NCBI RefSeq assembly: GCF_013466425.1
Contig: NZ_CP059165.1
Location: 1,736,001 to 1,800,000 of the forward strand
Length of the DNA stretch: 64,000 nt
Direction of reading: 5' to 3'
DNA from: Mycobacterium vicinigordonae
GTDB lineage: Bacteria > Actinomycetota > Actinomycetes > Mycobacteriales > Mycobacteriaceae
Made by a program: the position numbers and the translations under genes. Below, piece by piece: positions 17,244 to 26,616 of this stretch (position 1 is its first letter; each line of letters begins with the position of its first letter). The notes under the pieces are model-generated. The model had not been told where the DNA came from and ran no database searches. It saw nothing but the letters and a program-made list of their open reading frames with translations.

Positions 17244-18402
17244 GGACGAAGCGCCGCAATTTGCCGCTCAGCGGATGCCGATCGACCCGATCCACTGCAT
17301 GAATCTTCACGCAGGGTTGGCCCAGTCCGGCGTCAGTTAGCGCCCGGCGCAGCCGTCCGGCCAGGTCTTCCCGTGCCATATGGCCATCGAATACCGCGAA
17401 AACATCTATTCCGCAATCGGTCTGATGTACCTGATAGTCGACTACTTCAGGTGTTGTGGCCATCACGGAACGGATGGCGATGGGATGGCTGGTGATGTCC
17501 TGGTACCGCAGCACCTCATCGCTGCGTCCCTGTACCCGAGCCCGCAGATGGCCGTGTTCGGCCGCATCTGGTTGGCGCGTGAAGATGTCGGTGAGCTCAT
17601 AGCGGATCAGCGGTTGGACAAGGTTGTAGAGGTTGGTAACCAGAACCTTGGCTGAGGGTGCCCCGGGTGCCACGGGTCGGTTGTTGGCGTCGACGAGTTC
17701 GACGATGCACATGTCGGTGTTGAATGCGAACACCTCATCATCGGGGCCGGTCTTTCCGAAGAGTCCCTCGGTTGAACCGAAGCTGTCAAAAATCGCGTAT
17801 CCTCCCAGTACTTCGGGCTGCAGTGTGTTCAGCCGGTCGACCACTTCGTTCATTCGTCTTGTCGCGGGTACTAGTTCGGGATGGGCGGAGGCGTCGGGGC
17901 CTTCGGTTAGCGGCGTGAGTAAGCCTGTGGCGTGCACGGCCGATGGCGCGGCAACCATCGCGATGCGTGGGGGACGGACCGGCGCCGTTGGTGCGAGGAT
18001 CGCTTCCACCGGAGGGCGGGCAATGGCGGAGAGGAAGCTGGCAGTCGCTGCGCGATCGTAGACGAACAGGCCGCGCTGTCCCGAGCAACCGCCGCTGGCC
18101 AGTGCGATGAAGTCATTCAGAATCGGGACAGGCCGGTATTTTGTTGTAGCAATCGCCTTTTCGACGTCACGGCGGCACAGGCGGCGATCCGTGAAGACCT
18201 CGTCGAGCGCGTTCATCATCTCTGCTTTGGTCATTACCGGCAGCGGCGAAAGGTCGGTCGGGTCGATGCCGGTGAGGTCGATGCCGCTCAGCCGGCTCCG
18301 ATGAAACGGCGAGTACTCGACGGCGCGCGACAGCAATGTCCGCAGGCCGCGGCGTTGCTCTTCCAGCATGATGGGCCCAGCGACGGTAGTCTGCAACGCC
18401 AT
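17233..18402 (-). CDS. PaaK-like phenylacetate-CoA ligase family protein, internally shortened
   Basis: A 389-residue adenylate-forming-family protein. The N-terminal part shows YSPFHRSRL and LPVMTKAEMM, then the phosphate-loop equivalent ALASGGCSGQRGLF (about 115). The C-terminal part shows NLVQPLIRYELTDIF and the hinge/lysine domain ending HPLSGKLRRFVPIA. Between VLGGYA and STEGLFG the segment that normally carries the ASSE/Y-x-x-TE adenylate-binding core seems to be missing or collapsed, roughly 40-50 residues by comparison with the usual 430-450. The frame is intact, so it is either a functional variant or an in-frame deletion. The start is 12 bp from the divergent DUF808 gene. Confidence 0.65.
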   Translation of the reverse strand: MALQTTVAGPIMLEEQRRGLRTLLSRAVEYSPFHRSRLSGIDLTGIDPTDLSPLPVMTKAEMMNALDEVFTDRRLCRRDVEKAIATTKYRPVPILNDFIALASGGCSGQRGLFVYDRAATASFLSAIARPPVEAILAPTAPVRPPRIAMVAAPSAVHATGLLTPLTEGPDASAHPELVPATRRMNEVVDRLNTLQPEVLGGYAIFDSFGSTEGLFGKTGPDDEVFAFNTDMCIVELVDANNRPVAPGAPSAKVLVTNLYNLVQPLIRYELTDIFTRQPDAAEHGHLRARVQGRSDEVLRYQDITSHPIAIRSVMATTPEVVDYQVHQTDCGIDVFAVFDGHMAREDLAGRLRRALTDAGLGQPCVKIHAVDRVDRHPLSGKLRRFVPIA

Positions 18403-18414
18403 GGGGAAGACGCG

Positions 18415-19344
18415 ATGAGCGCGGGCCTCTTCGGCCTGCTCGATGATGTCGCGTTGTTGGCGCGGCTGACCGCAGCGTCGCTCAATGACGTGGGTGGGGC
18501 GGCGGGACGCGCTACGGCCAAGGCCGCCGGTGTGGTCATCGACGACACCGCAGTTACACCGCAGTTCGTCGAAGGCATCGCCGCCGAGCGCGAGTTGCCG
18601 ATCATCAAGCGCATCGCCCTGGGCTCGCTGCGCAACAAGCTGGTGCTCATCCTTCCCGGCGCCATGTTGCTCAGCCAATTCGCGCCCTGGATGCTCAGCC
18701 CCATCCTGATGCTGGGCGCCACGTATCTGTGTTATGAAGGCGCCGAGAAGATTTGGGGAAGTCTGCGGGGTCACGGCCAGGTGGCCGACGAGCCGCAGAG
18801 CGAGCGCAAAGTGGTGAGCGGTGCGATCCGGACCGACTTCATCCTGTCCGCCGAAATCATGGTGATCGCGCTCAACGAGGTCGCCGAGTCCGCATTCGTC
18901 CCTCGGCTGGTGATCCTGGTTATCGTCGCCTTCGTCATTACCACCGCGGTTTATGGAGTCGTCGCCGGCATCGTCAAGATGGACGATGCCGGCCTGCGTC
19001 TCACCCGAACCGGCTCTCGCCCGGGCGAGGTGATCGGTCGGGCTCTGGTAGCCGGGATGCCGAGGCTGCTCTCGGCGCTTTCAGTTGTGGGGACGATTGC
19101 GATGCTCTGGGTGGGCGGTCACATCCTGCTCACCAACAGTGACCACCTAGGCTGGCACACCCCGCACGCTCTGGTGGCCCGTGCGCAGGAATGGGTGCGG
19201 CACCGACCGGTGAGCGGGGTACTGGCCTGGTTGATCGACACCGGGATCTCGGCGGTGGTCGGCGCGTTGGTCGGTGCCGTCGTCGTGGTAATCATGCAGC
19301 TGCTGTCTTCGATCCGGCGCCGTCGAAACCGGCACGGCGACTAG
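18415..19344 (+). CDS. DUF808-family inner-membrane protein
   Basis: A 309-residue protein with the DUF808 N-terminus (MSAGLFGLLDDVALLARLTAAS), the conserved KGALGNK-like segment ELPIIKRIALGSLRNKLVLI, and several transmembrane helices, including AIRTDFILSAEIMVIALN and the Ala/Val-rich last helix before a basic tail (RRRRNRHGD). Function is unknown. Size and family match M. tuberculosis Rv3092c as I remember it. Confidence 0.8.
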   Translation: MSAGLFGLLDDVALLARLTAASLNDVGGAAGRATAKAAGVVIDDTAVTPQFVEGIAAERELPIIKRIALGSLRNKLVLILPGAMLLSQFAPWMLSPILMLGATYLCYEGAEKIWGSLRGHGQVADEPQSERKVVSGAIRTDFILSAEIMVIALNEVAESAFVPRLVILVIVAFVITTAVYGVVAGIVKMDDAGLRLTRTGSRPGEVIGRALVAGMPRLLSALSVVGTIAMLWVGGHILLTNSDHLGWHTPHALVARAQEWVRHRPVSGVLAWLIDTGISAVVGALVGAVVVVIMQLLSSIRRRRNRHGD

Positions 19345-19391
19345 GTGACTCTCGCTATGCTCCGATGGTCGAACGGACGGGAGTAGTAAGG

Positions 19392-19610
19392 GTGTCCACC
19401 TTCCGGCGCTACGTTGTCATCCAGACGATGACCTTCGTGTGCGGCATCGTCGGGCCTATCTTCTTGATCATGTTCTTTGCCTCTCAACCGGATCCGCAGC
19501 TGAAGTGGGCGTTCTGGGCTGGAATGTTCGTCACCTATGCCGACATCATGATCGCGCTAGGCATCACCGCGGCTACCCGCGACGGTCAGGTGCCGCAGAA
19601 GGTGCGGTAG
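19392..19610 (+). CDS. Small two-helix membrane protein
   Basis: A 72-residue hydrophobic protein with helices [16 protein letters not shown] and [20 protein letters not shown] and a short polar tail. The GTG at 19392 gives the product MSTFRRY...; an in-frame ATG at 19365 is the alternative. Its 3' end overlaps the convergent selO gene by 25 bp. Function unknown. Confidence 0.6.
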   Translation: MSTFRRYVVIQTMTFVCGIVGPIFLIMFFASQPDPQLKWAFWAGMFVTYADIMIALGITAATRDGQVPQKVR

Positions 19611-21070
19611 GTTCCGAAATCCGCCGGGGCGGGCTTTGCATAGCGTTCCAGTCCGGCCCGCTCGGTGTAGGGGGCGCGGACGGCATCGAGTAACCCGTGC
19701 AGCGGACCGAGGTCTCCCGCGGTAGCCGCTTCCAGCGCCTCCTCGACCAGGTGATTGCGCGGGATGTAGATCGGGTTGACCCGTGACATCAATTCGGGGT
19801 CGGGGTTCACTGCGCGCCATCGGACGGCCCAGTCGTCGAACAGAGCGGGGTCGACGAACAGTTCGCGCACCGGCCCGGTGTCGCTGCGCGCCAATCCGGA
19901 CAACCGGGCGAAGAACGAGGTGTAGTCGACGTGGCTCTCCTGCAGCAGCGACAATATTTCGTCGAGCAACGGCGCCATGTCTTCGGCGTCGGCGGTCAGT
20001 CCGAGCTTGGCGTACATGCCCGACCGCCACGCGGCGTGATAGTCATGGAATCCATCAAAAGCGTTCTCCACCAACGACACTGATTCCTCGACATCGTCGC
20101 CGATCAGCGGCAGTAGGGTCTCGGCAAATCGCGCCAGATTCCATGCGGCGATGGTTGGTTGATTGCAGTAGGCGTAGCGGCCCCATGCGTCGATCGAGCT
20201 GAAAACCGTGTCGGGGTCGTAAGCCTCCATGAACGCGCACGGCCCGTAGTCGATGGTTTCACCGGAGATCGTCATGTTGTCCGTGTTCATCACACCGTGT
20301 ACGAAGCCGACCAGCATCCACTGAGCCACCAGCGCCGCCTGGGCGGCGACCACGTCTTCGAACAGCGCGAGGTAGGGTCGCTCGGCGTCGGCGGCATCGG
20401 GATGGTGGCGGGCAATGGCGTGGTCGGCCAGACGCCGTAACAGATCGAGATCGCCTGTTGCCGAAGCGTATTGGAAACTTCCTACTCGGAGGTGACTGCT
20501 AGCCACACGGACCAGCAACGCTCCCGGTAGCAGCGATTCGCGGGCAACCGGGCGCCCAGTGGCCAACACGGCCAGGGAGCGCGTCGTCGGGACACCCAGC
20601 GCGTGCATGCCCTCGCTGACGATGTATTCGCGCAACATGGGCCCGGTCGCGGCCAAGCCGTCCCCGCCGCGCGCGAACGGCGTGCGCCCGGAACCCTTGA
20701 GGTGAATGTCACGAAGGTGTTGCTGCCCGTCCACCAGCTCGCCCAGCAGCAGGGCGCGGCCGTCACCCAGCTGCGGAACATACCCGCCGAACTGGTGCCC
20801 GGCATAGGCTTGGGCCACCGGTGTGGCGCCGTCGGGAATCAAGTTGCCCGCCAGGAAACGCAGCCCGTCCGGACCACGCAGCCAGTCGACGCTGAGACCG
20901 AGTTCGGCCGCCAATGTTTCGTTGAGCACCAGCAAGCTGGGCTCGGGCGGCAGTTCGGCCTGCCACGGAACCGCCAATTCAGGAAGCTCGCGAAAGAACC
21001 GATCCTGAAGGGCGACGGTGCGGCCCGGTGCGACGCTCACGCCACTGAGCCTACGGAGCGACTCAACCAA
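19586..21070 (-). CDS. selO: SelO/YdiU pseudokinase-fold protein adenylyltransferase
   Basis: A protein of about 494 residues that should transfer AMP to Ser/Thr/Tyr of target proteins, a role established for E. coli SelO. Family signatures are [42 protein letters not shown] with the nucleotide-binding Lys, and [21 protein letters not shown] carrying the metal-binding Asn/Asp. Bacterial forms lack the C-terminal selenocysteine; here the end is YRTFCGT. The TTG at 21070 overlaps the hemerythrin stop; a GTG at 21040 (VSVAPGRTV) is an equally good start. Confidence 0.85.
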   Translation of the reverse strand: MVESLRRLSGVSVAPGRTVALQDRFFRELPELAVPWQAELPPEPSLLVLNETLAAELGLSVDWLRGPDGLRFLAGNLIPDGATPVAQAYAGHQFGGYVPQLGDGRALLLGELVDGQQHLRDIHLKGSGRTPFARGGDGLAATGPMLREYIVSEGMHALGVPTTRSLAVLATGRPVARESLLPGALLVRVASSHLRVGSFQYASATGDLDLLRRLADHAIARHHPDAADAERPYLALFEDVVAAQAALVAQWMLVGFVHGVMNTDNMTISGETIDYGPCAFMEAYDPDTVFSSIDAWGRYAYCNQPTIAAWNLARFAETLLPLIGDDVEESVSLVENAFDGFHDYHAAWRSGMYAKLGLTADAEDMAPLLDEILSLLQESHVDYTSFFARLSGLARSDTGPVRELFVDPALFDDWAVRWRAVNPDPELMSRVNPIYIPRNHLVEEALEAATAGDLGPLHGLLDAVRAPYTERAGLERYAKPAPADFGTYRTFCGT

Positions 21071-21629
21071 GGGCTTGGTGCATCAGGTCGCGGGCGCGGT
21101 CGAGCATCGCGGCGAAGGGTCCGACGGCGAAGTTTAGCTTTGCCGATTCCACCCCGGCGTGTGGGCGGGTGGGCGCGATCGCCTCCGCAACCTTCACCGC
21201 CGTGGCCATCCGCTTTTGTTCGCTTATGTCGAGGTCGCGCTGCAATTTCGCGAACTCCTCCAGTTCTTCATGCTCGGCGTGGGCCAGCACCGAGTCACGC
21301 AGCTGGGTCAGCTCGTCCACGAACTTCTGCGACGTGATCTCGAGGTTCTCGATCTTCGCCAGATGCTCCTTGGCGTCGTGCTCTTCGTGCAGCAGCTCGT
21401 CGACGATCGCGTCGCCGTCGTCGAACTCGCGGCGCACGCGCGGATGCACCAGCATTTCCTCGGCGGTTTCGTGGACAGCCAGCAGCTGGCGCAGCGCAAC
21501 GAACGGTATGCTGCGCGCCTGCGTGTCCGACGCCAACAGCACGTCGTCGAACATGTCCTCGATCAGTGCGTGCTGGGCTTTGAGAAACGCCACTACCTCA
21601 TCGGGCGTTTGAACAATCATCTCGGCCAC
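21063..21629 (-). CDS. Hemerythrin HHE-domain protein
   Basis: A 188-residue four-helix protein expected to bind a di-iron centre. Likely ligands lie in [42 protein letters not shown] and [12 protein letters not shown], the spaced His/Glu pattern of HHE domains. The GTG at 21629 is chosen because GGAGGT sits 7 bases upstream. It is followed by selO with overlapping ends, so the two are cotranscribed. A role in oxygen, NO or redox sensing is family-level inference. Confidence 0.8.
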   Translation of the reverse strand: MAEMIVQTPDEVVAFLKAQHALIEDMFDDVLLASDTQARSIPFVALRQLLAVHETAEEMLVHPRVRREFDDGDAIVDELLHEEHDAKEHLAKIENLEITSQKFVDELTQLRDSVLAHAEHEELEEFAKLQRDLDISEQKRMATAVKVAEAIAPTRPHAGVESAKLNFAVGPFAAMLDRARDLMHQALG

Positions 21630-21737
21630 CAGCGTGACCTCCAATCAGGAAATGCGTAAAAAACGGGCTGCGCTCTGGTTCGCATACCCGAGCGGGCATT
21701 TGCTAAACCGCGCTATCCGGAACGCCGATCGGGACCA

Positions 21738-22808
21738 TCAGTGGACTGGTTTCGAAAGCACTCCGCGTCCCACGATGTTGGGCAGGTCGAGGAAGGTCCG
21801 GATGCCCGCCGGTGCGTCGCACACCGGTGCAATCGCATGCACCGCGTGCATCGCGGTACCCAGGCAACCCTGGTCTGTGTCGTCCTCGCCGTGGATCGCG
21901 ATCCGCGATTCCAGCATCATCGACGGCGATCCTGCCACGGTGACCTTCCAGCCGCGTCCGGTCGGCCAGTCGGGTGCCACCTCGGCGCCTAGGCGGGTAA
22001 TGTGCTCGACGGTCAGCGCCGGTCGGCCCTCGACGATCGCCGTGTAGCTGAACCGCTGGGCCGCGACGGTGCCCTTCTCGATGTGCCCAGCCTTCACTTC
22101 GATCGGTGCGTCGGCGATCGCGACCTGACGTTCATAGACGAATTCGTCGATGGACGCGCCGAGGCCGTCGGCCAACAGCATCAGTGGAGCCTTGAAAGCT
22201 ATTGCCCCTACTGCCGGCTCGGTCATCGGCACCGGTTCGTCCGGGTGCTTGCCGAAGCCCATCACGTCGAACAGCACGAACCCCACGTCGTAGGTGGAGT
22301 AGTCCATCAGCTCCTGCACAACCAGCGAATCGATCCGCCGAAACAAACCCGACATGGTCAGTGGTAAAACCTCTGCGGCCCAACCGGGTTCGATGCCGGT
22401 ACCGTGAAACGACGTCTTGCCCGCGGCGCACGCGGCCTCAAGCTGTTCGGCTACCGGTCCGTCGCAACTCTTCGGATAGATCAGTGCGGTTACCGCCGTT
22501 GACACCACGTTCTTGCCCGACGCAAGCAGCCGGCAGATGTCCTCGACCGCAGCGGTCGGATTCGCTTCGCCCATCGCGTTGTACAGCACGCAGTCGGCCT
22601 CCAGGGCGAGGATCTCGTCGACGTCTTTGGTTGCGACTACGCCGATTTCACCGATTCCGCAGATCTCGCCCACGTCCCTGCCGGCCTTGTCGTCGCTGTA
22701 GACCAGGGCGCCGACCAGCTCCAGATCCGGGTGTTCCTGCACGGCCGCGACTGCGTGGCGGCCGACATTGCCGGTAGCCCACTGGATGACCCGCAGCGGC
22801 TGCGTCAT
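21738..22808 (-). CDS. DapB/2,4-diaminopentanoate dehydrogenase-like reductase (copy 2), last gene of the NorQ/NorD membrane operon
   Basis: A 356-residue NAD(P)-dependent reductase with the N-terminal motif [15 protein letters not shown], the loop [17 protein letters not shown] and the C-terminal-domain signature [21 protein letters not shown]. Its ATG overlaps the stop of the one-TM protein upstream as ATGA, so it belongs to the operon that starts near 28008. It may supply or consume the product of the membrane enzyme system; the substrate is unknown. Confidence 0.8.
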   Translation of the reverse strand: MTQPLRVIQWATGNVGRHAVAAVQEHPDLELVGALVYSDDKAGRDVGEICGIGEIGVVATKDVDEILALEADCVLYNAMGEANPTAAVEDICRLLASGKNVVSTAVTALIYPKSCDGPVAEQLEAACAAGKTSFHGTGIEPGWAAEVLPLTMSGLFRRIDSLVVQELMDYSTYDVGFVLFDVMGFGKHPDEPVPMTEPAVGAIAFKAPLMLLADGLGASIDEFVYERQVAIADAPIEVKAGHIEKGTVAAQRFSYTAIVEGRPALTVEHITRLGAEVAPDWPTGRGWKVTVAGSPSMMLESRIAIHGEDDTDQGCLGTAMHAVHAIAPVCDAPAGIRTFLDLPNIVGRGVLSKPVH

Positions 22809-23224
22809 GGTTTCGGCGCCTGCTGAGCATGCTGGCGGGCGATTCTCTCGTCGTGAATCCGCACGAGTTCCCGGAAGCCCAGCCTGTGGTAGCGGGGGAC
22901 GGGCTGGATACCCCAGTCGTCACGCGCGGTGCCCTTGCCGGCAACTCCTTCCGGCGGACCCAGCGGCGGGTAGGGGTATTTGCATTCCAGAGTGTCATTG
23001 GAGTACCGAACTTTGAGCAACTCGCTGCAAATCTCGGTGAGGCTCAGCGTCGGGTAGCCGTAGTAGACGGCCATGAACGGCAGTGTGAACGCACCCTCGA
23101 GCACCAGCGCCACCAAGCAAACCAGCACCGCGCGCTTGATCCATTTATGCATGCGCGCGTAGTAGGGCGTGGTACCTGGCGGAAGTTCCTCGGCGACGGT
23201 GTCTTCCGATGTCGGTGTGGTCAT
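22805..23224 (-). CDS. 139-residue single-TM protein with an extracytoplasmic domain
   Basis: No family recognised. A short cytoplasmic N-terminus (to about residue 30) is followed by one transmembrane helix ([25 protein letters not shown]), then about 85 hydrophilic residues. The outer part has two cysteines (TEIC, TLEC) that could form a disulfide or bind metal, aromatic Tyr/Pro stretches, and a His/Arg-rich end. AAGGAG lies 8 bases before the ATG. It lies between the second membrane paralogue and the DapB-like gene and is coupled to the latter, so I read it as a subunit of the membrane complex. Confidence 0.7.
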   Translation of the reverse strand: MTTPTSEDTVAEELPPGTTPYYARMHKWIKRAVLVCLVALVLEGAFTLPFMAVYYGYPTLSLTEICSELLKVRYSNDTLECKYPYPPLGPPEGVAGKGTARDDWGIQPVPRYHRLGFRELVRIHDERIARQHAQQAPKP

Positions 23225-23241
23225 GATCGGGCTCCTTGGGG

Positions 23242-23943
23242 TCAGTCGGAGAAGATTTCGCGGTTGACGGTGTGCAGGTAGGGGATCGCCAGGAAGGGGG
23301 TGATGTAGAAGATGTCGTAGAGCCACCAGCCGATCACGGGGAATACGACCCCGGCGTACCGCACGTCGGCGTACATGGTCATGTTGAACACATAGGCCAT
23401 CCAGATCACTACGCCCATCCAGCAGGTGACCACCATCCACTGGTGGCCCCACCGCTTCATCTGCAGGAAGCCGATCGCCGCGGCGACCCGCATCGAGAAC
23501 ACCGTGAGGATCAACCCCGCGACATAAGCCTTTTCGCCGGGCGCGGCGGCGCCGCCCACCCACAGTTCGTTGTAGTGCCAGAAGTAGCCGGCGTCGAACA
23601 TGTTGCCCCAGCCGACCATCAGCACCCGATTGATCAAGGTGTGGTTGGCGACCAGGTCCAGCGCCCAGCCCAGGCTGTTGAGCATGCCGTCGATCAAGAC
23701 CAGATAGCCGATCAGCGTGACAATCATCGGTCGTACTGACAGTCCCGCACGTAGCGCCTGGCGTTGCAGCCAGACTCCACGCATGAAGATGGGAAATCCA
23801 AGCAGGCCGGGAGCCCAACACCCCATCAGTCCGGCGCCGACGATCATCCATCTGTCGGCCCGCCGCTGGGCTTGTCTGGAGGCGTCGTGATGCTGCTCGA
23901 GGCCGGAGGTAGCCGAATGCCCATGCAGCGCAGGCAGGCTCAC
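23242..23943 (-). CDS. Multi-pass membrane protein B of the NorQ/NorD operon
   Basis: A 233-residue integral membrane protein with about six hydrophobic segments, closely related to the protein at 26617: their last 68 residues differ at only six positions. Both keep the block [10 protein letters not shown](F/Y)NELW with Asp, His and Glu, plus NHTL, KRWGHQW and [14 protein letters not shown], giving four invariant histidines. The GTG at 23943 is chosen because it overlaps the microprotein stop as GTGA; a GTG at 23952 is possible. A distant AveC-like relation is a guess. I infer it is the catalytic or metal-binding part of a membrane enzyme. Confidence 0.65.
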   Translation of the reverse strand: MSLPALHGHSATSGLEQHHDASRQAQRRADRWMIVGAGLMGCWAPGLLGFPIFMRGVWLQRQALRAGLSVRPMIVTLIGYLVLIDGMLNSLGWALDLVANHTLINRVLMVGWGNMFDAGYFWHYNELWVGGAAAPGEKAYVAGLILTVFSMRVAAAIGFLQMKRWGHQWMVVTCWMGVVIWMAYVFNMTMYADVRYAGVVFPVIGWWLYDIFYITPFLAIPYLHTVNREIFSD

Positions 23944-24071
23944 AGATCCCACCAGCCTCGGGCGAACGACATGTACAGCTGGATGCCGAACATCACCAGC
24001 AGATACCCGTAGATGAAAACCTGGAAGACGATGAGTGCCCGTTTGCGCTTGCGCTCTTGTTGATCAACCAT
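23940..24071 (-). CDS. 43-residue membrane microprotein
   Basis: A 43-codon frame preceded by AGAAAGG. The product has a strongly basic N-terminus (QERKRKRA), one hydrophobic helix ([21 protein letters not shown]) and a Trp-rich end (RGWWDL). Its stop overlaps the start of the membrane protein at 23943 as GTGA, and the ATPase gene ends 24 bp upstream. By position and shape it is a small subunit of the membrane protein it precedes. Confidence 0.7.
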   Translation of the reverse strand: MVDQQERKRKRALIVFQVFIYGYLLVMFGIQLYMSFARGWWDL

Positions 24072-24095
24072 CTCGTCGCCTTTCTCTATCGGTCT

Positions 24096-24893
24096 CTACT
24101 GGTGCGGGGAGTTCTGGGATGCGAGCAGGGTTGCCTCGGCGATTTCACGCAGACCGTCGCTCACGGCACCATCGGTAGTGAGGGGTGCGAGTATGCACGC
24201 CTGCGCTGCATCGATCTCGGATGCTCCGGCCGCGATGAGCTTCGCTGCCGTGACCAGCACCCGGGTAGATGGCGGCTCGAAGTGGAACACGTCGTCGGCG
24301 TTGCGAATAGCGTTGGCGCAGACGACAAGTCGCCGGGCGATGGCAATCTCGACGGCTGTCTCGGCGACGATGACCTCCGCCTCTCGAGCGGCGGGCAGAT
24401 AATTGATCGCCAAGGTGGCGAAGCGTTGACGGAAAGACGGCTTCAGTTCCTTCAGCGAACTGCGGTAGGCGGGGTTGTAGGAACACACCAGCGTGAACGA
24501 ATCCGGCGCATGCACCACCTCGTCAGCGCGATCCAGGTAGAGAGCGCGACGGTGGTCGGTGAGGGAGTGCAGGATCGCCAGAGAGTCATGCCTGGCCTCC
24601 ACCACCTCATCGAGATAACAAATCGCCCCGGCTTTGACGGCTCGAGTCAGCGGACCATCGGTCCACACCACGTCGCCCCCGGTGACCATAAAACGACCGA
24701 CCAGATCGGAGCTGGTCAGGTCGTCGTGGCAGCTGATGGTGACGACGGGTAGACCTAGCAGCACGCCCATGTGCTCGACGAAGCGCGTTTTGCCGCATCC
24801 GGTCGGTCCGGTGAGCATCACCGGAACATGTTCGCGGTGAGCCTGTTCGAACAGCTGTACCTCGCTGCCGCCAGCGATGTAGATGTCCGTCAT
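24096..24893 (-). CDS. NorQ/CbbQ-type AAA+ ATPase
   Basis: A 265-residue MoxR-clade AAA+ protein. Walker A is GPTGCGKT (29-36), Walker B ICYLDE (D95, E96), and the sensor-1 Asn is N140 in CSYNP; the C-terminal lid resembles NorQ and CbbQ. Such ATPases work with a vWA partner (NorD, CbbO) to remodel or load metal into an enzyme, as for nitric oxide reductase and Rubisco. The ATG at 24893 follows GGGGGG; a GTG at 24920 overlapping the NorD-like stop (GTGA) would add nine residues. Target: probably the membrane proteins of this operon. Confidence 0.8.
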   Translation of the reverse strand: MTDIYIAGGSEVQLFEQAHREHVPVMLTGPTGCGKTRFVEHMGVLLGLPVVTISCHDDLTSSDLVGRFMVTGGDVVWTDGPLTRAVKAGAICYLDEVVEARHDSLAILHSLTDHRRALYLDRADEVVHAPDSFTLVCSYNPAYRSSLKELKPSFRQRFATLAINYLPAAREAEVIVAETAVEIAIARRLVVCANAIRNADDVFHFEPPSTRVLVTAAKLIAAGASEIDAAQACILAPLTTDGAVSDGLREIAEATLLASQNSPHQ

Positions 24894-24916
24894 ATTCCCC
24901 CCGGGGCTGTAGTTCT

Positions 24917-26446
24917 TCACGCAGCGACGAGTTCTCGGTGGACGTGGGCCAGCACGCGCGGCAGTTCTTCGACAGATTTGATCCGTCTGGAGCGGCGTAC
25001 TCCGAACACCTCAGGCAGCGGGTCGACCCGCGTTGGTCCGACCCCCACGTAGTACACCGAAACGCCTGCATCGTGAGCTTCCTCGACGGCGTGTGCCACG
25101 TCGGCCCAGGCGTAGCGGCCTTCGTAGCCCTCGTCGGACATCAACCCGTCGCCGATCACGATCAGCAGCCGCCGCTCCGAAGGTTGTGCCAGTAGCCGCG
25201 ACGTCAGGTGTCGTATCGGCGCGCCAAGCCTTGTGTAGCCAGCGGTCCGCAGCCCGAGACGGCTCGGGGCGAGAAACCGACCGTCGCGAAAGTCCTTGAG
25301 ACAGTGCACTTCCACTCGATGGCGGGTGTTGCCGGTGAACACGAAGATGCCGTGGCGTTCCCGGGCGAGGGTCATCGCACGCGAGAGGGCATCGGCGCAT
25401 TGCAGTTCCAGTCGGAAGACGCGGCCGCCGTGCACTCCCAGCGACGAGCTGCCATCGAGCAGCAGTGCGGTGGTCACGTCGCGGCCGCTCGGTGCCAGCT
25501 CCCGGAAGATCCGCGGTTCGGCGGTCTGCTGACTTGTCGAGTCGATGTAATGCTTGACGTATTGGTCGACATCGATGTCGGACCCGACTTCGAGGCGGTT
25601 GGTCATAGCGCGGTGGGTGGGCTCCTCGAACCATTTCCGCAGATTCGCCGCGATCGGTGCGGGGTGTGCACGGTGGGTCTGCGGTGGGATCTCGATAACT
25701 GCAACGTGATTCGTCAGGAAGGCCTTGGTCCAGGCATTCCACTCCGGGTACGGGATGCCTTGCCGACGCTGCGGGCTGATGTCGATGTCGTTGTCCTCCG
25801 GTCGGCTCGGCGGCGGCAGATTGGGGTCGCGCACGCCGCCGTCACCGCCCACCGGCACCGAGTAGGGGCGCGGGCGCCGTTGTTGGGTGCTGGTCCACGG
25901 CATCCTGCCGAATCGTTTGATCACACTTGCCAGTCCGCGGGCGTGCCCACTCGTGCGCGGCAGCACGCCCAGCAGCGGGTATTCGGCGATCGGCGCTCCG
26001 GCGCGTGCCATGTCGATCGCACGGTCGAACATCGACGGTGCGTCCAATTCCGGGTCGCCGACCGGTAAGTCGGGTAGCAGCCTTTTGATTTCCAGCAGCA
26101 GCCCGGGCCATCTCGATGCGATCCAGCCCACAGCGACGCCCGCCTCGACGAGCGTGAGGGCACGGTGCTCACGATCGGAGAGATCGGTCAACCGGTAATG
26201 AGCCACGCGTTCCTTGGACGGTGAGCACTGCAGAGCCACACCGCAGGTCAGCGTGCGGCGCGTCCATTCGCGGGCGAGCGCCGGGAAGGGGACGTGTACC
26301 AGGTCCAGCGCCGGGCTCACCCCAAAGCCACGCTTGGCCCCTGTCGTCAAGCGCGCGCCACCGCGGCGCCGCTCGCTGAGCACGACTGCGGTCAGCGCGC
26401 AACTGCGCTCGAGCGCCATCGCCGACGAATTGGTAGCCTCGGCCAC
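24917..26446 (-). CDS. NorD/CbbO-type von Willebrand A domain protein
   Basis: A 509-residue soluble protein. The C-terminal vWA domain carries the metal-ion-dependent adhesion site D331-G-S333-S-S335 (LLLDGSSSLG), with a later Asp in VIGDGLMSDEGY. The preceding helical region and the RIFRELAPSGRDVTTALLLD junction fit NorD. It should pair with the NorQ-like ATPase, whose start overlaps its stop. The GTG at 26446 lies 4 bp after the upstream microprotein stop, suggesting coupling; an internal ATG at 26416 is an alternative. Confidence 0.8.
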   Translation of the reverse strand: MAEATNSSAMALERSCALTAVVLSERRRGGARLTTGAKRGFGVSPALDLVHVPFPALAREWTRRTLTCGVALQCSPSKERVAHYRLTDLSDREHRALTLVEAGVAVGWIASRWPGLLLEIKRLLPDLPVGDPELDAPSMFDRAIDMARAGAPIAEYPLLGVLPRTSGHARGLASVIKRFGRMPWTSTQQRRPRPYSVPVGGDGGVRDPNLPPPSRPEDNDIDISPQRRQGIPYPEWNAWTKAFLTNHVAVIEIPPQTHRAHPAPIAANLRKWFEEPTHRAMTNRLEVGSDIDVDQYVKHYIDSTSQQTAEPRIFRELAPSGRDVTTALLLDGSSSLGVHGGRVFRLELQCADALSRAMTLARERHGIFVFTGNTRHRVEVHCLKDFRDGRFLAPSRLGLRTAGYTRLGAPIRHLTSRLLAQPSERRLLIVIGDGLMSDEGYEGRYAWADVAHAVEEAHDAGVSVYYVGVGPTRVDPLPEVFGVRRSRRIKSVEELPRVLAHVHRELVAA

Positions 26447-26450
26447 GCGA

Positions 26451-26555
26451 TCAGAACGTTCCGATGTTGGAGAACATCCAATACCAGAACCAGATGATTA
26501 ACCCGGTTCCACCCCAGGCCGCGACGTAGCGCAGTAGTTCCCAAACCAAGTCCAT
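26451..26555 (-). CDS. 34-residue membrane microprotein
   Basis: A 34-codon frame with GGAGG 8 bases upstream of its ATG. The product is essentially one aromatic-rich transmembrane helix (YVAAWGGTGLIIWFWYWMF) with short polar ends. It lies 61 bp downstream of membrane protein A and 4 bp upstream of the NorD-like gene. It has no recognisable family but matches the layout of small subunits of membrane oxidases. Confidence 0.65.
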   Translation of the reverse strand: MDLVWELLRYVAAWGGTGLIIWFWYWMFSNIGTF

Positions 26556-26616
26556 ATGTTGGACCTCCTTATCCGGCAACAGAGTTCATTACGATTTCAG
26601 GCCAACCTGGATGTGC

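Noticed and set aside
25208..26068. 286-codon plus-strand frame inside the NorD-like gene
   Set aside because: Antisense to a gene with intact vWA motifs; low-complexity His/Arg/Ala composition.
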